Of a stretch of DNA of 64,000 bases, positions 1-11,890 are shown one piece after another. The stretch covers positions 1,556,501 to 1,620,500 of the forward strand of contig JAJTWR010000251.1 in assembly GCA_021613335.1 (NCBI GenBank). The letters are read 5' to 3'. Under the pieces are notes generated by a model. It was given only the letters and a program-made list of their open reading frames with translations. It was not told the DNA's origin and did not search any database. The number at the start of each line of letters is the position of its first letter. Position 1 is the stretch's first letter. The DNA is from Whitmania pigra. Lineage: Eukaryota > Annelida > Clitellata > Hirudinida > Haemopidae. Position numbers and translations under genes: made by a program.

Positions 1-21
1 TCATTCAAATTTATTCAAAGT

Positions 22-261
22 AAAAGTTTTATAAAAGTTCAAGACTATGTGGACCTAATCTACCAAAACTGTCAACTATTGTCTCGGCTGGAATATCTTG
101 TGGTATGTTCTAAGAGCTAGCCCATTCAGTCGGTCAGTCAGCATCGTAGGTCGAAGATAAGTTTCTAACCTTTTGAGAGTCAAAAAACTTCTTTCATTGC
201 TAGGTGTTATGGACGGTCGGATAGCCGAGATGAATAGAATCAGTCTAGCATTTCGGTACAA
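22..261 (-). pseudogene. Decayed hAT-type transposase C-terminal (dimerisation) region
   Basis: Read on the minus strand, this stretch gives NERSFLTLKRLETYLRPTM followed by DRLNGLAL. That is the familiar pattern of the hAT transposase C-terminal dimerisation domain (ERSF-x-LKR-x-KTYLRSTM-x-x-RLNGLAL), as in ZMYM1/DUF4371-like copies. The reading frame breaks near position 85. The next expected block (DIPAETIVDSFGR, family pattern HRDI...VIDxFA) continues in another frame to a stop near 22, so there is at least one indel. The fragment has no intact start, and the rest of the element would lie off the window or is eroded. It is a dead mobile-element relic, not a host gene. The family assignment rests on the motif only. 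Confidence 0.6.
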
Positions 262-2109
262 ATGTAGTTAATATACTACAAAATTTAGCAGTGAAATTTG
301 AATATTAGTGAGATTTCATCGATAAATGCCTTTGATGTTGTTTTTTCGACGTTTTCTCTTCTTGACCAGTAAATAATTTTTATTACATGAATCACAAAAG
401 CTGATTAATATAATAAGGCTCTATATGAATGGTCCCTGTTGAATATAAGTTAAATATGAATTCAATATTACTCAATTTTTTATACATTTTATTGTATAAA
501 AACATCCTATAAATATTTCGATTAAATTTAACTTGTAGAATATGCAAAATAGCATTATAGGGAACATCCTTACTTACTTTCAAATGTGAAATGTGTGGTA
601 GTTCCGCTCATGCGTATGTTATGTGTAAGAGTGTAGGACAAAGTTTGTCGATGGATTTTAAAAATGACGGGGGTAATGCCCCCCCCCCCCCCAAATCTGC
701 TACTGATTGGATTGAAAGATATCATACTGAATAAAAGACAAAAACTTGGAAGTTTTGTTGATAATAGAGTGAATCTAGACTGGAAAAGACGAATGCGTTT
801 AATGGATCGTTAAAACGTGGAGACGATAAAAGAAAAGGATGATGATAATAATAGAAAATAAGAATTATTGGTGCTATTACTAAAATTATTGCTGCTAAAA
901 AAATATGATGACGTTATAAAGATTATGACGAAGGTAGCCATTGACGCGTCAAACAGAGGATGCGATCAATTCATCATGAGACGGGATTAAAGGCGTCATT
1001 TCCCCGTCAGTTCGAGGACGCAGATGAGTGTTTTTAGCGCTGAAAGACGAGGCGAGGGATGTTTTGGTCTCACAACTTTGAGGCTAACAGGAAATGGTGA
1101 TTGAGGATGTTCGCAAGTTTCTATCATCAAATTATTTGCTAATAACCTGACACGATTTTGTGATGCATTACGATTTTTGCCAAACGTGTCGGATAGCAAC
1201 TATTTAAAAAATTAAATTTTTGTTTTAAATTTTCGTATAACATCAGAACGTAAATTTTACAATGTTATTTCTGAAATCACGTGAACATTGGATTTTCAAT
1301 GTTTCAGCATTAATTTTAAATTGTTAACCTTGAAATAAATGATACTTCACTTACATCGACCCTGAATTTCGGTGTGACTTTGATAATATGAAAACGGTAT
1401 TGAACAGGTCAGCAGGAAGACAGTGTACAGCAACGAGCACATCTCCAAAAGCCATGGACAAATTACGCGGAGATTAGATTTAAATAAATTTTAAATAAAA
1501 TATTTAACCATTAAATTTTTAAACTGAAACGTGACGGCAGTTTTTTCAAGCCCCTTGAAGAACTCGTCTATTTGCAGAGTGTATTTATAGGTCCTGGGCT
1601 GCGAATGCATTTGCGGATGGTCCGCTTTTTAGGTGCCGTTGAATTTCTTCAGTTTGGAGGCGAGAAGTAGTGATTTTAGACGGTGTTTTCAAAGTGGTTC
1701 AATTGATTTATCGACAATAAATTAATCTTCGCATTGAAGGATGGATCAACAATGTAGCGAATTAATCGAGTGATTTGACATCTTTGTAATATTTGAGTGG
1801 CTAACATTCCCTAAAATTGCAGTGAATATTACGGTCAGACAGCCGAAACTGGGTGGAGAGTAAATTACTTTGAACGAAATAAATAACCGATTTCCTCTGA
1901 GTCTGGTTCTAATTTTCAAAATTTTATCACCTTGATCACGAACCCTACACCTTTGTTGACCCAACAATTTGAGTTTTGCTCTCAGTTTTTTGTTAACTGA
2001 GGACCGCTTCCAAATTGGCGTGATTACATGACACGGATTTTTCCGTTACAACGAAAATCACTGAGCTGAATTATTTGATCCACAGAGTGTTGCATTTCAA
2101 CATTAAAAG
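262..2109. other. Gene-free AT-rich stretch
   Basis: I see no credible exon on either strand, only short open frames without recognisable domains. There is a run of 14 C at 679-692. Part of it may belong to the eroded hAT-like element at 22-261, but I cannot trace that. Confidence 0.5.
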
Positions 2110-2525
2110 CAGTGTTGCCGTAAGTACTCCAAAAATGTACTTAAAAGTACTTGGGGCTGAAGGTACTTATAAGTACAGGTACAAGTACGTTGTAGTCAAT
2201 GTACTTAAGTATAAGTACAAGTACTTTTGGGGACCTTCATTGATCAGAAATGATATTCGTTATCTTCAATACAATGTTAAGGCAAGTGTAACAGAATTTA
2301 CATTTATCAATAAAATTGTTTATTTTTCTTTAAAAGAAGCAGTGTTTCAAAATATTTGTCGGAGTCTGATACATTATTTAAAAAAAAATTAAAAGTACTT
2401 AAAACGTACTTATTAATAAATATTAAAAATGTATTTAAAGTACAAGTACTAAGTACACAATCGTGAAAAGACTTAAGTATAAATACTCAAGAACAACAAA
2501 TGTACTTAAGTACTCGGCATCACTG
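2110..2525. mobile_element. Non-autonomous hAT element (MITE) with 8-bp target duplication
   Basis: The left end is CAGTGTTGCCGTAAGTACT. The right end, reverse-complemented, is CAGTGATGCCGAGTACTT. These are terminal inverted repeats of the hAT CAGTGnTGCC type. The flanks are attaaaag (2102-2109) and attaaaat (2526-2533), matching at 7 of 8 bases, the target-site duplication length expected for hAT. The roughly 416-bp body has no transposase. Both ends are packed with AAGTAC/GTACTT palindromic motifs (about 2125-2235 and 2393-2515), which look like subterminal transposase-binding repeats. The open frame of about 105 codons across this region is a by-product of the repeats. Ends and duplication are seen directly; mobilisation by a hAT transposase is inferred from family rules. 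Confidence 0.85.
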
Positions 2526-3283
2526 ATTAAAATTTCTTGCTGACCCTTAACGTTTTGCTGAGGATCTAGATTATATCCAAGTAGTTTTTCCTTTGATCTA
2601 GGTAGGATTAGGATTTCATCCAATAACTAATCGTTAATTCTGTTTAGATTTATACACATTACATACGCCGAAAACTCATTGCGAAATCAGCGTTCGGATG
2701 CCACACGGAAACTTGATACTATAAGAACGCGCTGCGCTCACTATCTTGGTAATAAACACTAGTATCCTATGAGTAGAAGTTATTTGAATCGAAATCACAC
2801 ATTCCCGCTCGTCCACACCATTGAGGCCTATAAAAAAAAAGCGATAGCGTTCTGCGTCCGCGAACTATATTCTGCTTAAAAGGGTTTATGGATTGATCAG
2901 AACTAAGTAATGTTGAGCAGGGTAATTCAGCACGCTTCGGTAAGAAGCTTTTTAGTGATAAAGTCTGATCTGCATTCGTAATGTGTACCATTTTAAATCA
3001 ATTGTTCTAGATATTGATGCACATTTCTGGACTAGAGAATCATATCTCCGCAGATTGTTTTCGACTCATTCAAAGCTTGAAAAGTTATTTATTAAGATAG
3101 CCAGAAACAATCACATCAACAAAGTGCAGAATCACAGCTAAATTTTCTTTGTTAGCATGGGATTATTTAATTTTTGGTAGAAATCAAAACTTCCATTTGG
3201 CGTGGATGTTGTTGCACATTTAAGTTGCAAGAAATAAAGAAATCCTCCCAAAAAGACTTTGACATGTTCTTCATCTTTTGGGT
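2526..3283. other. Intergenic, nothing recognised
   Basis: Short unrelated open frames only. The last 100 to 200 bases probably include the 3' UTR of the minus-strand TOLLIP gene that ends at 3284. Confidence 0.4.
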
Positions 3284-5323
3284 TCATGTCGTCTGCATGT
3301 CTAGCAGAGAGTTTATGCTCCTGTCCATGTTGCCACCGTTTGCTTCGAGGACCGAAATTATGACGACCTCTTCGACTTCAGGGAACATATCCTTCAATGA
3401 GGAGACTTTCTGCTTCTCCTCTTCAGGGTCTGGTGCCGGAGGGCCAGAGTCTCCGGCGACGAGAGCCGGCGGGGCATCGGCCACCTTTTTGGAGTCTTCT
3501 TCGCCGGTGGACTTATCGACAGCTTTCCTGCTGGATCTCAGGGCTAAAGCCACTGCTGGATCACTCTGTTTGAAATTTTTGTCACATGTAATAATTTAGC
3601 AAATATATTTGCAGAATTGCAAAAACAAAACAAAAAATAGAATAAAAAAATTTATTTTAAAATAAAATAATTACAGCTTTTAGTTGAGTTGACTCCTTAT
3701 GACTTTTAATAAATGTTAAAGTTAAAAACTAAACATGTAAGTGACTAACGAATTAGACATATTTTTTTAAATCTGTAATAAATCATCGCACGAAAGCAGG
3801 AATAATTAAAATCGTGAAATAAATAAATCGGCAAAGGAACGCAATCTTTTCAAACTAACAAGAAGAGTGAAGACCAAGTGTATGGCACCTTCCTTATGTT
3901 CGCCCTGCTTTCCAGACAAAGGGAACCACAGGTTAGCCTGTTCTCCCTCGAAGACCTTCTCCGGAATAACCACTCGAGCCCAAGCAAAATGGCTGTCATC
4001 CGTGAAAGCTCTCTGCAAGGAGAATGACTGAACATCATCATGATTTTTTCAACTTCTTTTAAGCATCACTAGAAAGGTTAGGTTATGTTCATGTTCAGAC
4101 TCTCAGTTAACCTCATCAAATATGTCGATAGAGATGTGGTCGATTTCTGGTGGGATCGCCCTGTAGAAAAAAGAAAAGACATTTCTACTACTGGATAAAT
4201 TATGGTTTTTAAGGTTATGCAAGAAATTTAATGAGACAAAATTGATAAGAAGGCATTACGTTAAAATGACTTTATTCCAGACAGGGTTCCTTGCTCCGTT
4301 GACAGCCGTCTGAGTTTCAAAAAGTGTTTGTCCTATTTTTATCCTGCAGTATGGATCCATCCTTGTCAATCCATAATTTTTTGCAAGCTGGGCCTAAAGT
4401 CAAAATAAATATCTGATGAATAATCATGTTTAAAATCAAAAAATGCATTGCATTTAGATGATTATAAAAAATAGTTTAATTTTTATTATTAAAATGTCTA
4501 TAAGACAGGTGGCATAGCCAGGTTTTAAAATTGGTGAAGGTGGGTTCAGTACTTCTGGATTAGCAAATATGTAAAGACACAAGGAAATCAAATAAATGAT
4601 TATGTTAGTTATCAAAACTTATAATATGTAATAAATATTGATGCTTTCCTAATTGACTAGAAGTATAAATAATCGACAAATTATTTATGAATTATTATCA
4701 TGATTTACGATTTTAAAAGACTTGGTAAAATATTATCTAGATGGGGTAGGATGAAGGGGCAAATGCAAATGCTTTCCTTGTCTTTTAGGTCATGATATAT
4801 ATTAGAGACCATACAAAATTCAGTTTTTAGTCCATGTAAGAGTGCAAACATTACCTGACTCAGAGTAATGCTAAGCCTAATAGAGTTCTGCGAGGATAAG
4901 AGAGATCCTTCATGGTTGAGCCATAACGTTGGATCAAATTCATGGGGGCTTTTTGATGGTACTATTCTCAGAAAATCTGGAGGCAGTTCGCCGACCACCA
5001 CCTGCATCAAAATTATATGCTTAGTTTACAAGTGACTGAATTAGCTACTAAGAAACCCCAACTACACCTTCTGCTTAGCTTCGTTAAAATATTATCATCA
5101 TTCTGAATGTCATCGATTAAACATCCTTATGCTCATAAGCATCTTCATCTATTACGAAACATTAATGCATTTAATAAATTGACAAACAGCTGCTACCTCA
5201 ATGCATTAAAACGCAAAATAATTTTTTCGTAAGCAACAAAATATTTTAATTAAATCCAAAAATGCAACATTTATTCCTTACAAGACTGCGTTTATCTACT
5301 GTTGCCGAATCTTTTGAGTTCAT
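3284..5323 (-). CDS. TOLLIP: Toll-interacting protein (TOLLIP), C2 and CUE domains
   Basis: TOLLIP is an endosomal adaptor that binds phosphoinositides through its C2 domain, ubiquitin through its CUE domain, and TOM1 through its N-terminus. In vertebrates it dampens IL-1R/TLR signalling and supports selective autophagy. Six exons splice in phase: 5282-5323, 4855-5001, 4260-4393, 4112-4160, 3860-4012 and 3284-3565, giving about 270 residues (human 274). Exon 2 carries [12 protein letters not shown], the conserved TOM1-binding start. The C2 domain runs over about residues 60-175 ([45 protein letters not shown]). The CUE domain is at the C-terminus ([22 protein letters not shown], shown in part). 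An acidic, Pro-rich linker replaces the longer hydrophobic linker of vertebrates. The start at 5323 is the only ATG exon that joins in phase and gives the right N-terminus. It is divergent with NOA1. Confidence 0.93.
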
Positions 5324-5448
5324 CGCTCCTTATTTACAAAATTCGAAACGAAAAGTAAACTTAGGTCAAATTTGATTAGTTTGCTTGGTGTAAACACTGT
5401 TGCGATCTCGTGAGGACGTTTGCTATATTTGGAGATTTTTCCGAACAC
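5324..5448. promoter_or_regulatory. Compact bidirectional promoter, TOLLIP / NOA1
   Basis: Only 125 bp separate the two start codons of divergently transcribed genes, so both 5' UTRs and core promoters must fit in or overlap this interval, unless an unseen 5' exon exists. I see no TATA box in a convincing position. Confidence 0.5.
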
Positions 5449-8400
5449 ATGAGCAACTATTGTAACTGTCTGCGTCTTGTAGGCGCTAGAAAATTAGCAA
5501 AATGGGAATTTCTTACGAGTAACGTCAATTATCGTTCGCTAACCTCATGCTCTCGTTTGAGTACGAGCGATTCTTGGTCACAGCTGAGGGAATCCAGAAA
5601 TCGTCAAAGTTCATTTAAGTGTAGCAATAGTTTCAAGCGATTTACCACATCAAGTCAAATCTATGCAGCACATAATAAATATACATCCATCGCTGCCAGC
5701 TTTTTGGACGAAGCCAACAGAACCTCGGAGAAACCTTCAAATGATAACGATCAATTAGTTGAAGATATTGAGAAAGGATTGCTTGAATTAGAAGATTTAG
5801 TAAACACCGACATAAAAATTGTTCCCACAGTTGTTACCGCCTTCAGCGACGGAATTGAGAAAATCGATAATTTAGATTTAGATGGCAAAACAACAACATT
5901 TGCTCTCCCTAGAACAGGAAGCAAGGTGTTTGAACTTTTTGGAACACCAGATCCCGCTCAACCTCCCAGCAATATTCCTTGTCCTGGTTGTGGAGCTTTT
6001 CTCCATTGCAAAGATCCTGGCATACCTGGTTATCTTCCTTCCCAGGCTTATCTGGCAGTGCCAAAGAGCCATTTGAAGGACTGCCGCTGCCAAAGATGTC
6101 AACTTCTGGCTGATCACGAGATCGCTCTCGATGTCACCGTCCCGCTTGACAAATTCAACCCCATAATTAAGGAAGTCAAAAAGCACACTGCCCTCATTAT
6201 ACTGCTGGTCGACATGACTGATGTGGACAATTCCTTTCATCGCACCTTTAGGTACGTTCAAAGTGTCGGTCGACCGATTTTCGTCATTGGAAACAAGGTC
6301 GATCTGATTCCAAAAGATGACGAAGGATATCTAGATAGACTTATGGATACCCTGGTTGACACTGCTCAAAAGAGTGGATTTTCAGAGGAGACAAATGTTC
6401 AACACTTTTCACTCATAAGTGCCAAGACTGGTTATGGAGTTGAGAACCTCATTACGAAGATGCTGGATACATGGAAACTCAGGGGTGAGTGTGTTAAATG
6501 TAAATGTAAGCAATGCAAGTTCTTATTATTGCAGCTATGAGCTTCTTTTGCCAGGTCACGTCTTCATAATGGGATGCGCCAACTCTGGAAAGTCTACATT
6601 ATTCAACACTCTTCTGGCCTCTGATTATTGCCGAAACACGGCGAGGGAAATTATACACAGGGCGACCACTTCCATTTGGCCAGGTTGTTTTCGGTTCATT
6701 GATGCAAGCAATCATAATTTAAGATTAAATATAATATAACCTTTTCATTTTTACTCCAAAATATTCCTCTAGTAAATATTTATTCAGAGCTTCTTAAACT
6801 TGTAAATATTTGTACTGTTTTTAACATTCATTGTTGTGACCCTACATATCTCCTGTCAGGAACAACCCTTAACCTACTCAAGTTCCCCATAATTAACCCA
6901 AAACCGGATGTACTCCATTTAAGAACGGAGAGGCTAAAAACCCTTGAGAAGCATTCTGAATACAGACTCAATGAATCCAAAAAAAAGAAACTACCCAACC
7001 TTAGCAGTTAGTGCTCAGTGGTCACTTTGTTTTATGATTTGTTGTTGATGATTAATTTATAATTGATTATTAATTAGGCAGGATCGACTCCACTCTCCTG
7101 ACGCTCACTGAGAATGCCATCGTGCAGAGAAATCAAACAGAAGATGGGTTCATGGTGCCATCCTATTCTTACGACGAGAATAGTGAAAGTGAGGATGACA
7201 TTGCTGATTTCATTAAGTATCAAAGTATCAAAATAATGTATTATAAATGCTGACATTTTAGATGGTGAGATGGTTGAATCTCTTGGCCATGATGGAGCTG
7301 TGGAATATTTGGGACTAAAGGTGAACCCATACAATGATGAAACATATAGATACTGGTGCTACGACACCCCAGGTCTCATAAACCCTGATCAGGTTAGGCA
7401 ATCATAGTTGTATTTTGGGAATTTGTCATCCAAATTGAATAATTCTTCTTGTGCTACGTCCAGATCATCAATCTTCTCAACCAATCAGAATTGCTGAAGT
7501 GTGTTCCCAAGAATGGCATCACAAGTCGAACGTACCTCATAAAACCAGGACAGACAATGTTTGTATCTGGCCTTTCCAGGATTGACTATTGTGAAGTAAG
7601 TTGCTTAAGACCTGAACAGGGCCTATTGTAAAATTAAATGTACTTCATTTATAAAGTTCTGCATGCAGTGTTGTCAATCATTTATACACTGCCCTTTCCA
7701 GATGATACATGCTGCTGTGCAGGCTTCGCTTTGAATGAGACACATTACAGCCATAAGCAAGAACGCAACTCATTCAGCCATTTTGCGCACCTATTCTGTT
7801 ATGCCTAGCATGATCCCATTTTTCACTGGCAGTCAGCAACTAGCTACACAGCATTTGCATTTTATTACATTTTGAACTTTTATCATCCGACATGACTTCA
7901 GACATTCTTTAAATCATTAGATATGTTGAAAGTTTACTGGCTCATTTATCAGGGTGATGACAGCATGCTCTTCACTGTGTTTGCGTCCATGGATGTGCCT
8001 GTCAACGTGGTTGAACTGGAAGAAGCAGATCAATACTACAAAGAACACCTGGGCACCGAGACCTTTGGGGTAAGTGGCACTTTGGGGATGCCTCAGCAAC
8101 TTTTATGGATCGAGATAACCTGATAGACGGTGTTTACTTTTAAGATACCGATAGGAGACGAGGAAAGGCTCAGGTCCCTGCCTCCTTTGGTTGGCACAGA
8201 ATTCAAGATCGAGGGCGAAGGCCCCACGCATGCCACAGCAGACGTTGTTCTATCATCACTAGGTAAATTGCTTAAACATTCAGCATTGTTTCAACTCATT
8301 TACTAATCAATAAAAAAACAAATATCTTTATCTAGGGTGGGTGGCACTGACTTTCAACTACAACAGGAAAGGCACCATCAAGGCCTATACACCTGGAGCT

Positions 8401-8574
8401 GCTGGGTGCAAGTTGAGAGCACCCCTCCTCAGATATGTCCTGAACTTCAAGGGCTCAAGAATAATGGGTACAAATCAATACAGAACACCAGAGGAACAAG
8501 CCAACCTCGAAAATATGTTAAAATCGAAGAGCTGCACAAGCAAATACAAGATCAAGCGCAAATACCGACACTAA
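5449..8574 (+). CDS. NOA1: Mitochondrial circularly permuted GTPase NOA1
   Basis: NOA1 (YqeH family) is a mitochondrial matrix GTPase needed for small-subunit ribosome assembly and mitochondrial translation. Nine exons join in phase: 5449-6484, 6555-6683, 6860-7006, 7078-7224, 7262-7392, 7464-7595, 7953-8069, 8145-8262 and 8336-8574, about 731 residues (human 698). The N-terminus is basic and Ser-rich, consistent with a mitochondrial presequence. A treble-clef zinc module follows ([10 protein letters not shown] ... CRCQRC). The permuted G order is visible: G4 NKVD, G5 SAKTGYG, then G1 [10 protein letters not shown], then G3 DTPG. The C-terminal YqeH-type domain ends in a basic tail (IKRKYRH). 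The frame is open upstream to a GTG at 5410, but the first ATG is at 5449, so that start was chosen. The donor at 6485 (GTGAGT) pairs in phase with the acceptor after the pyrimidine tract ending at 6554. Confidence 0.93.
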
Positions 8575-8778
8575 AGTGCAGAAGTTTGAAAACAACTTTT
8601 ATTAAAAATTTTCCTTTTAAAAACTGGCATTCACATGTGACAATTGTTCACAATTGGAAGTTAACAAACTAGGATTGTTTCAAGCAAAATACATGCATAT
8701 TTGCATATGCAGATGATCTATTATCGATGAACGAGCGCGAGAAGTATTAGTCTAAACAAAACAAGAACAACAAGGCCG
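8575..8778. other. Short convergent intergenic region (3' UTRs)
   Basis: 204 bp lie between the stop codons of NOA1 (plus) and the zinc-finger gene (minus), so their 3' UTRs must be short or overlap. Confidence 0.5.
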
Positions 8779-10256
8779 TCAAATCTTCTTGTGTTTCGAT
8801 CGAGACTCGGTCGAGTCCGATTCTCTCCTCTGAGAAAGCAGAAAATTTCCACTCTCTCCTTGCTTGTGATGATGATTTGCGACTTCCCCCGAGGTTGATT
8901 CCTGGGGCTGGTCGTCCATGGAGGGCTCGACCACCAAGAGATCGGTGTGCAACTTGGTGTGGGCCTTGAGGCAGCTGACCCTGGCAAACCTTTTGTCACA
9001 AATGAAACAAATGTAAGGTCTATAGTTGTAGTGTAGACGGAGATGCATCTGCAGGCTGTTCATTTGTGTGAAGCCTCGCTGGCACTCTCGACATTTGTAG
9101 GGGCGTTGATCGAGGTGGGTCTTCATGTGTCGGTTTAGGTCAGACGACTTGGTGAAGCCTCTAAAGCATGTCCGACACAAATAGGGACGCTCGCCGGTGT
9201 GAGAACGCATGTGCACTTTCAAGCTGCTCACCTGAAATAAATGTGCTTGATGTATAATAAGCTCTAGAATTGGAAGGCTTGGTTATTGGGTTAAAACTAC
9301 TAATATTTGCCACAGCAAACACATAAATTAAGTCTTGTTGCAACAAAAGGTCTGCAGACTAATGATATTTAATGGAAATTTCTCATTTTTAAACCTTATT
9401 AATGATTAAAAAACAATCTAAATTTAAATGCATTTCAGGTTCTAAATTAATTCAGGTGAACCTAACTGAAGACTATTAGTTCACTCATTGAGAGATTTAA
9501 CTTAAAATATTTCATGCTTTTGAAATGACAAACCTGGGTGAACTGGGTTGAGCAGACGACACAGACAAACGGTTTCTCTCCAGTGTGGGTTCTCATGTGG
9601 GTCTGTAAGTTGACCTTGTTGGTGAAAAATCGGCCACACTCCGGGCACTCGAAGGGTCGTTCACCTGTATGTATCCTCATGTGTGTTTTGAGGTTACAGC
9701 TCTGGTTAAACTTCTTGCTACACACGTGGCAGGTGAAGACTTTTCGACCTTGGTCCCTGCCCTCATTTGGTGCAGGAGTGTTACCCAAGATGTGACCCTC
9801 CAACTGTATGCTCTGTTCCAGTGTTACAGTATGTTGGGTCATCAGATGAAGCCTGAGACTGGGGCGGTCGTCCTGAGTGTAGCACTGTTCGCACCTTAGA
9901 AAATTTTAAATTGAAAGATTGAACACTTCTTTACAAAGACTGATAAACATGATTTTTTTTTGTGCTAATGAAATTAAGCAGTAATCCAGTTATTTATGAC
10001 AAATAAAATAAACCAGAAAGCTTTTAATTTAAATAACTAACGGGTTGAACGTGTAGGAAACTTCAGACAACAAGTCATATTCATCTCCTGTGGCTTCCTG
10101 TTTTACTAGGAACTGGTTTTCTGGCAAAATTTTGTAATCCCCATTTTCTCCCAAAAGAATGGATTGCACCAAGTTTTTGTCCCCGTCCGTCGCTTGGGGC
10201 TGACAGATGAGAACATATTCTTGGGGCAAATCCTGTCCTGCACCGTCTTCTGCCAT
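8779..10256 (-). CDS. C2H2 zinc-finger protein with seven fingers
   Basis: A probable nuclear DNA-binding transcription factor. Three coding exons join in phase: 10042-10256, 9534-9894 and 8779-9231, about 342 residues. The N-terminal exon is acidic with no known domain. Exon 2 has an isolated finger (CEQC...H-x4-H) and, after a spacer, fingers 2 and 3 plus the start of finger 4. The intron splits finger 4 after FTQ, and exon 3 holds the rest through finger 7. Fingers 2 to 5 are joined by canonical TGERP/TGEKP linkers, while the linkers 5-6 and 6-7 are LDQRP and YNYRP, which are non-standard. The C-terminal tail is acidic, then Ser/Arg/Lys-rich. No KRAB, BTB, ZAD or SET domain is visible, so I assign no orthologue. 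A likely non-coding first exon with donor GGTGAGC lies near 10855-10900. Confidence 0.87.
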
Positions 10257-11114
10257 ACCGCTTTCACCTTATTTTTATGCAGTGGATAAATGCTTTTCTA
10301 GGTACGAGGCGTCATGAGATTGCTGGAAGTGACAATGAAAAAAAAATTAGTTTGTATGATGCAGGTCCACCTTTCCACTTTCGGCAAAAAGGTAAAACGT
10401 AAAATAAGCGCTTCATAAAAAGTAATGCTGAATCGAATTCATGATGCGCTTTATAGAGTTTTTAGCCAAAAATGATCGTCCATAAACATTCAAAATGCAA
10501 AGTTTATCATAGTTTTCAACTAACTCACATTAACTTTGATAATTAAACAGTAGAAAATATCCGACAAAGCAATGGCGGATTCCAAATTTGGACAGTCGTT
10601 AGACATAGAAATTTGTAATCAAAAATAAACCGATTGCAATTATTGTTACTGATAAGTATTTCATTAACAAAGTTATTACAGTTTTTCAAAATCCGATGCA
10701 TAACAAACAAATTAATTTTTTTAACGCTATACCGAATTGTATAACACTCCAAATTATTCTTCTATAAATAAATAGCATGATCTCATAATTTTGTTATTAC
10801 AACAAATAATTCTAAATTATAAATTTAACAAATAAAAAAATGTGTTGCTCACCCTCCATTAGGGATTGACTCTTACTAAAACTAAAACAACTTTTGAAGG
10901 TCGCTTCGCTTGGTGCGTTTTGGTCTCATTGATATTTGTCGGGGTTATTTAATAGAGTTTTAAGATTTTGTTGAATTTTTTTTTTTACGATGTGTTTGTT
11001 GTTTGTATGCATTAATACGTTTTAACTTGATTAGTGAGCGCTGTTTGGTTGGCCAATTTCCAGAACGATATTTTGAGCTCTTACTTCTAAATTCTGTTCT
11101 GACAGACAGAAAAC
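10257..11114. promoter_or_regulatory. Divergent upstream region, zinc-finger gene / COX6C
   Basis: This interval holds the 5' UTR intron and probable first exon of the zinc-finger gene (donor near 10855, acceptor near 10325, minus strand) and the start of COX6C. The two transcription starts probably fall between about 10900 and 11100. The putative zinc-finger first exon contains ATGGAGG just before its donor. Spliced to the next exon, this would give only a six-codon upstream frame ending in TGA. Confidence 0.4.
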
Positions 11115-11580
11115 ATGGCATCTGCAGTCGAGAAACCAGTGTTGAGAGGATTGTTGAAGAGGCAGGTCAAGTTTCACTTTATGGGAATGCTTGTCACTGC
11201 TGTTACGGCGGTATCCTTAGTAAAGCACTTTTACACTGACAAAAGAAAGAGGCAGCATGATGAGTTTTGGAGGTTAATATTACAACTTAATAACTTAGCT
11301 CAGCAATGGTATCTTAACAAATATATATTTAAGTCGTTGAGAGTTATTTTTAACTAGATTGGGTAATTTATATTAATTTTTTAGGTAGTAGTAGCCTTTT
11401 GAAGAGTAATGGTTGTAAAAATTTATATTTTTAGGGTAAAATTGCATTATCTTAATAAGTAATGATTTTGAGGAAGAGATTCGTTCTTGCAGTACATATG
11501 ATCCTGATAAGGACTACATCAGGATGAGGGAAAAGGGAGTTTTTCAAAGTGTTCCACCCAAGGGAAACAATGAACCTTGA
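11115..11580 (+). CDS. COX6C: Cytochrome c oxidase subunit 6C
   Basis: A small single-pass inner-membrane subunit of respiratory complex IV. Two exons, 11115-11272 and 11493-11580, join in phase 2 to give 81 residues (human 75). The N-terminal PVLRGLLKRQVKFHF fits the conserved matrix-side RGLL-x-R/K-x motif. One transmembrane helix follows (about residues 23-40, MLVTAVTAVSLVKHFY), then DKRKRQHDEFW, and in exon 2 the C-terminal MREKGVFQSV, which matches the family ending (MRKAGIFQS). It has no cleavable presequence, as usual for 6C. Confidence 0.92.
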
Positions 11581-11840
11581 ATCCTGTTGGTTAGTTGAAA
11601 CATTTGTTTATGAGGAAGCACAATTAGTGTCTTATTGTTAATATGATGATATGAGCAGTTTCTGTGGCTATTTCATAAATATATCATCATTTCTGTTTCT
11701 TGTATTCTTTGACAGTCACATCTAAATCCAATTTAAGACAGTTTGTAATGTAAAGCCTAATATTTTCAGATGCCTCTCTTCATTGGATGAAGTATGGAGC
11801 ACATATGGAACCTTCATGCCATCTTTTTCTTTGATTTAAT

Positions 11841-11890
11841 GTTCTTCAATAAACAAATAAATTAAGTTCTTCAATAAACAAATAAATTAA
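11841..11890 (+). repeat. 25-bp tandem duplication carrying polyadenylation signals (COX6C 3' end)
   Basis: The 25-base unit starting gttcttcaataaacaaat occurs twice back to back (11841-11865, 11866-11890). Each copy contains two AATAAA hexamers, so four candidate polyadenylation signals sit within 50 bp downstream of COX6C. Confidence 0.75.

Noticed and set aside
679..692. Poly-C run, and the poly-G run near 54991-55000
   Set aside because: Simple homopolymers with no associated structure; possibly prone to sequencing length error.
2075..2392. 105-codon open frame with repeated Tyr-Lys
   Set aside because: It is created by GTACTT/AAGTAC repeats in the hAT MITE; no domain.
5410..5448. Upstream extension of NOA1 from a GTG codon
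   Set aside because: A eukaryotic nuclear gene should start at ATG; the first in-frame ATG is at 5449.
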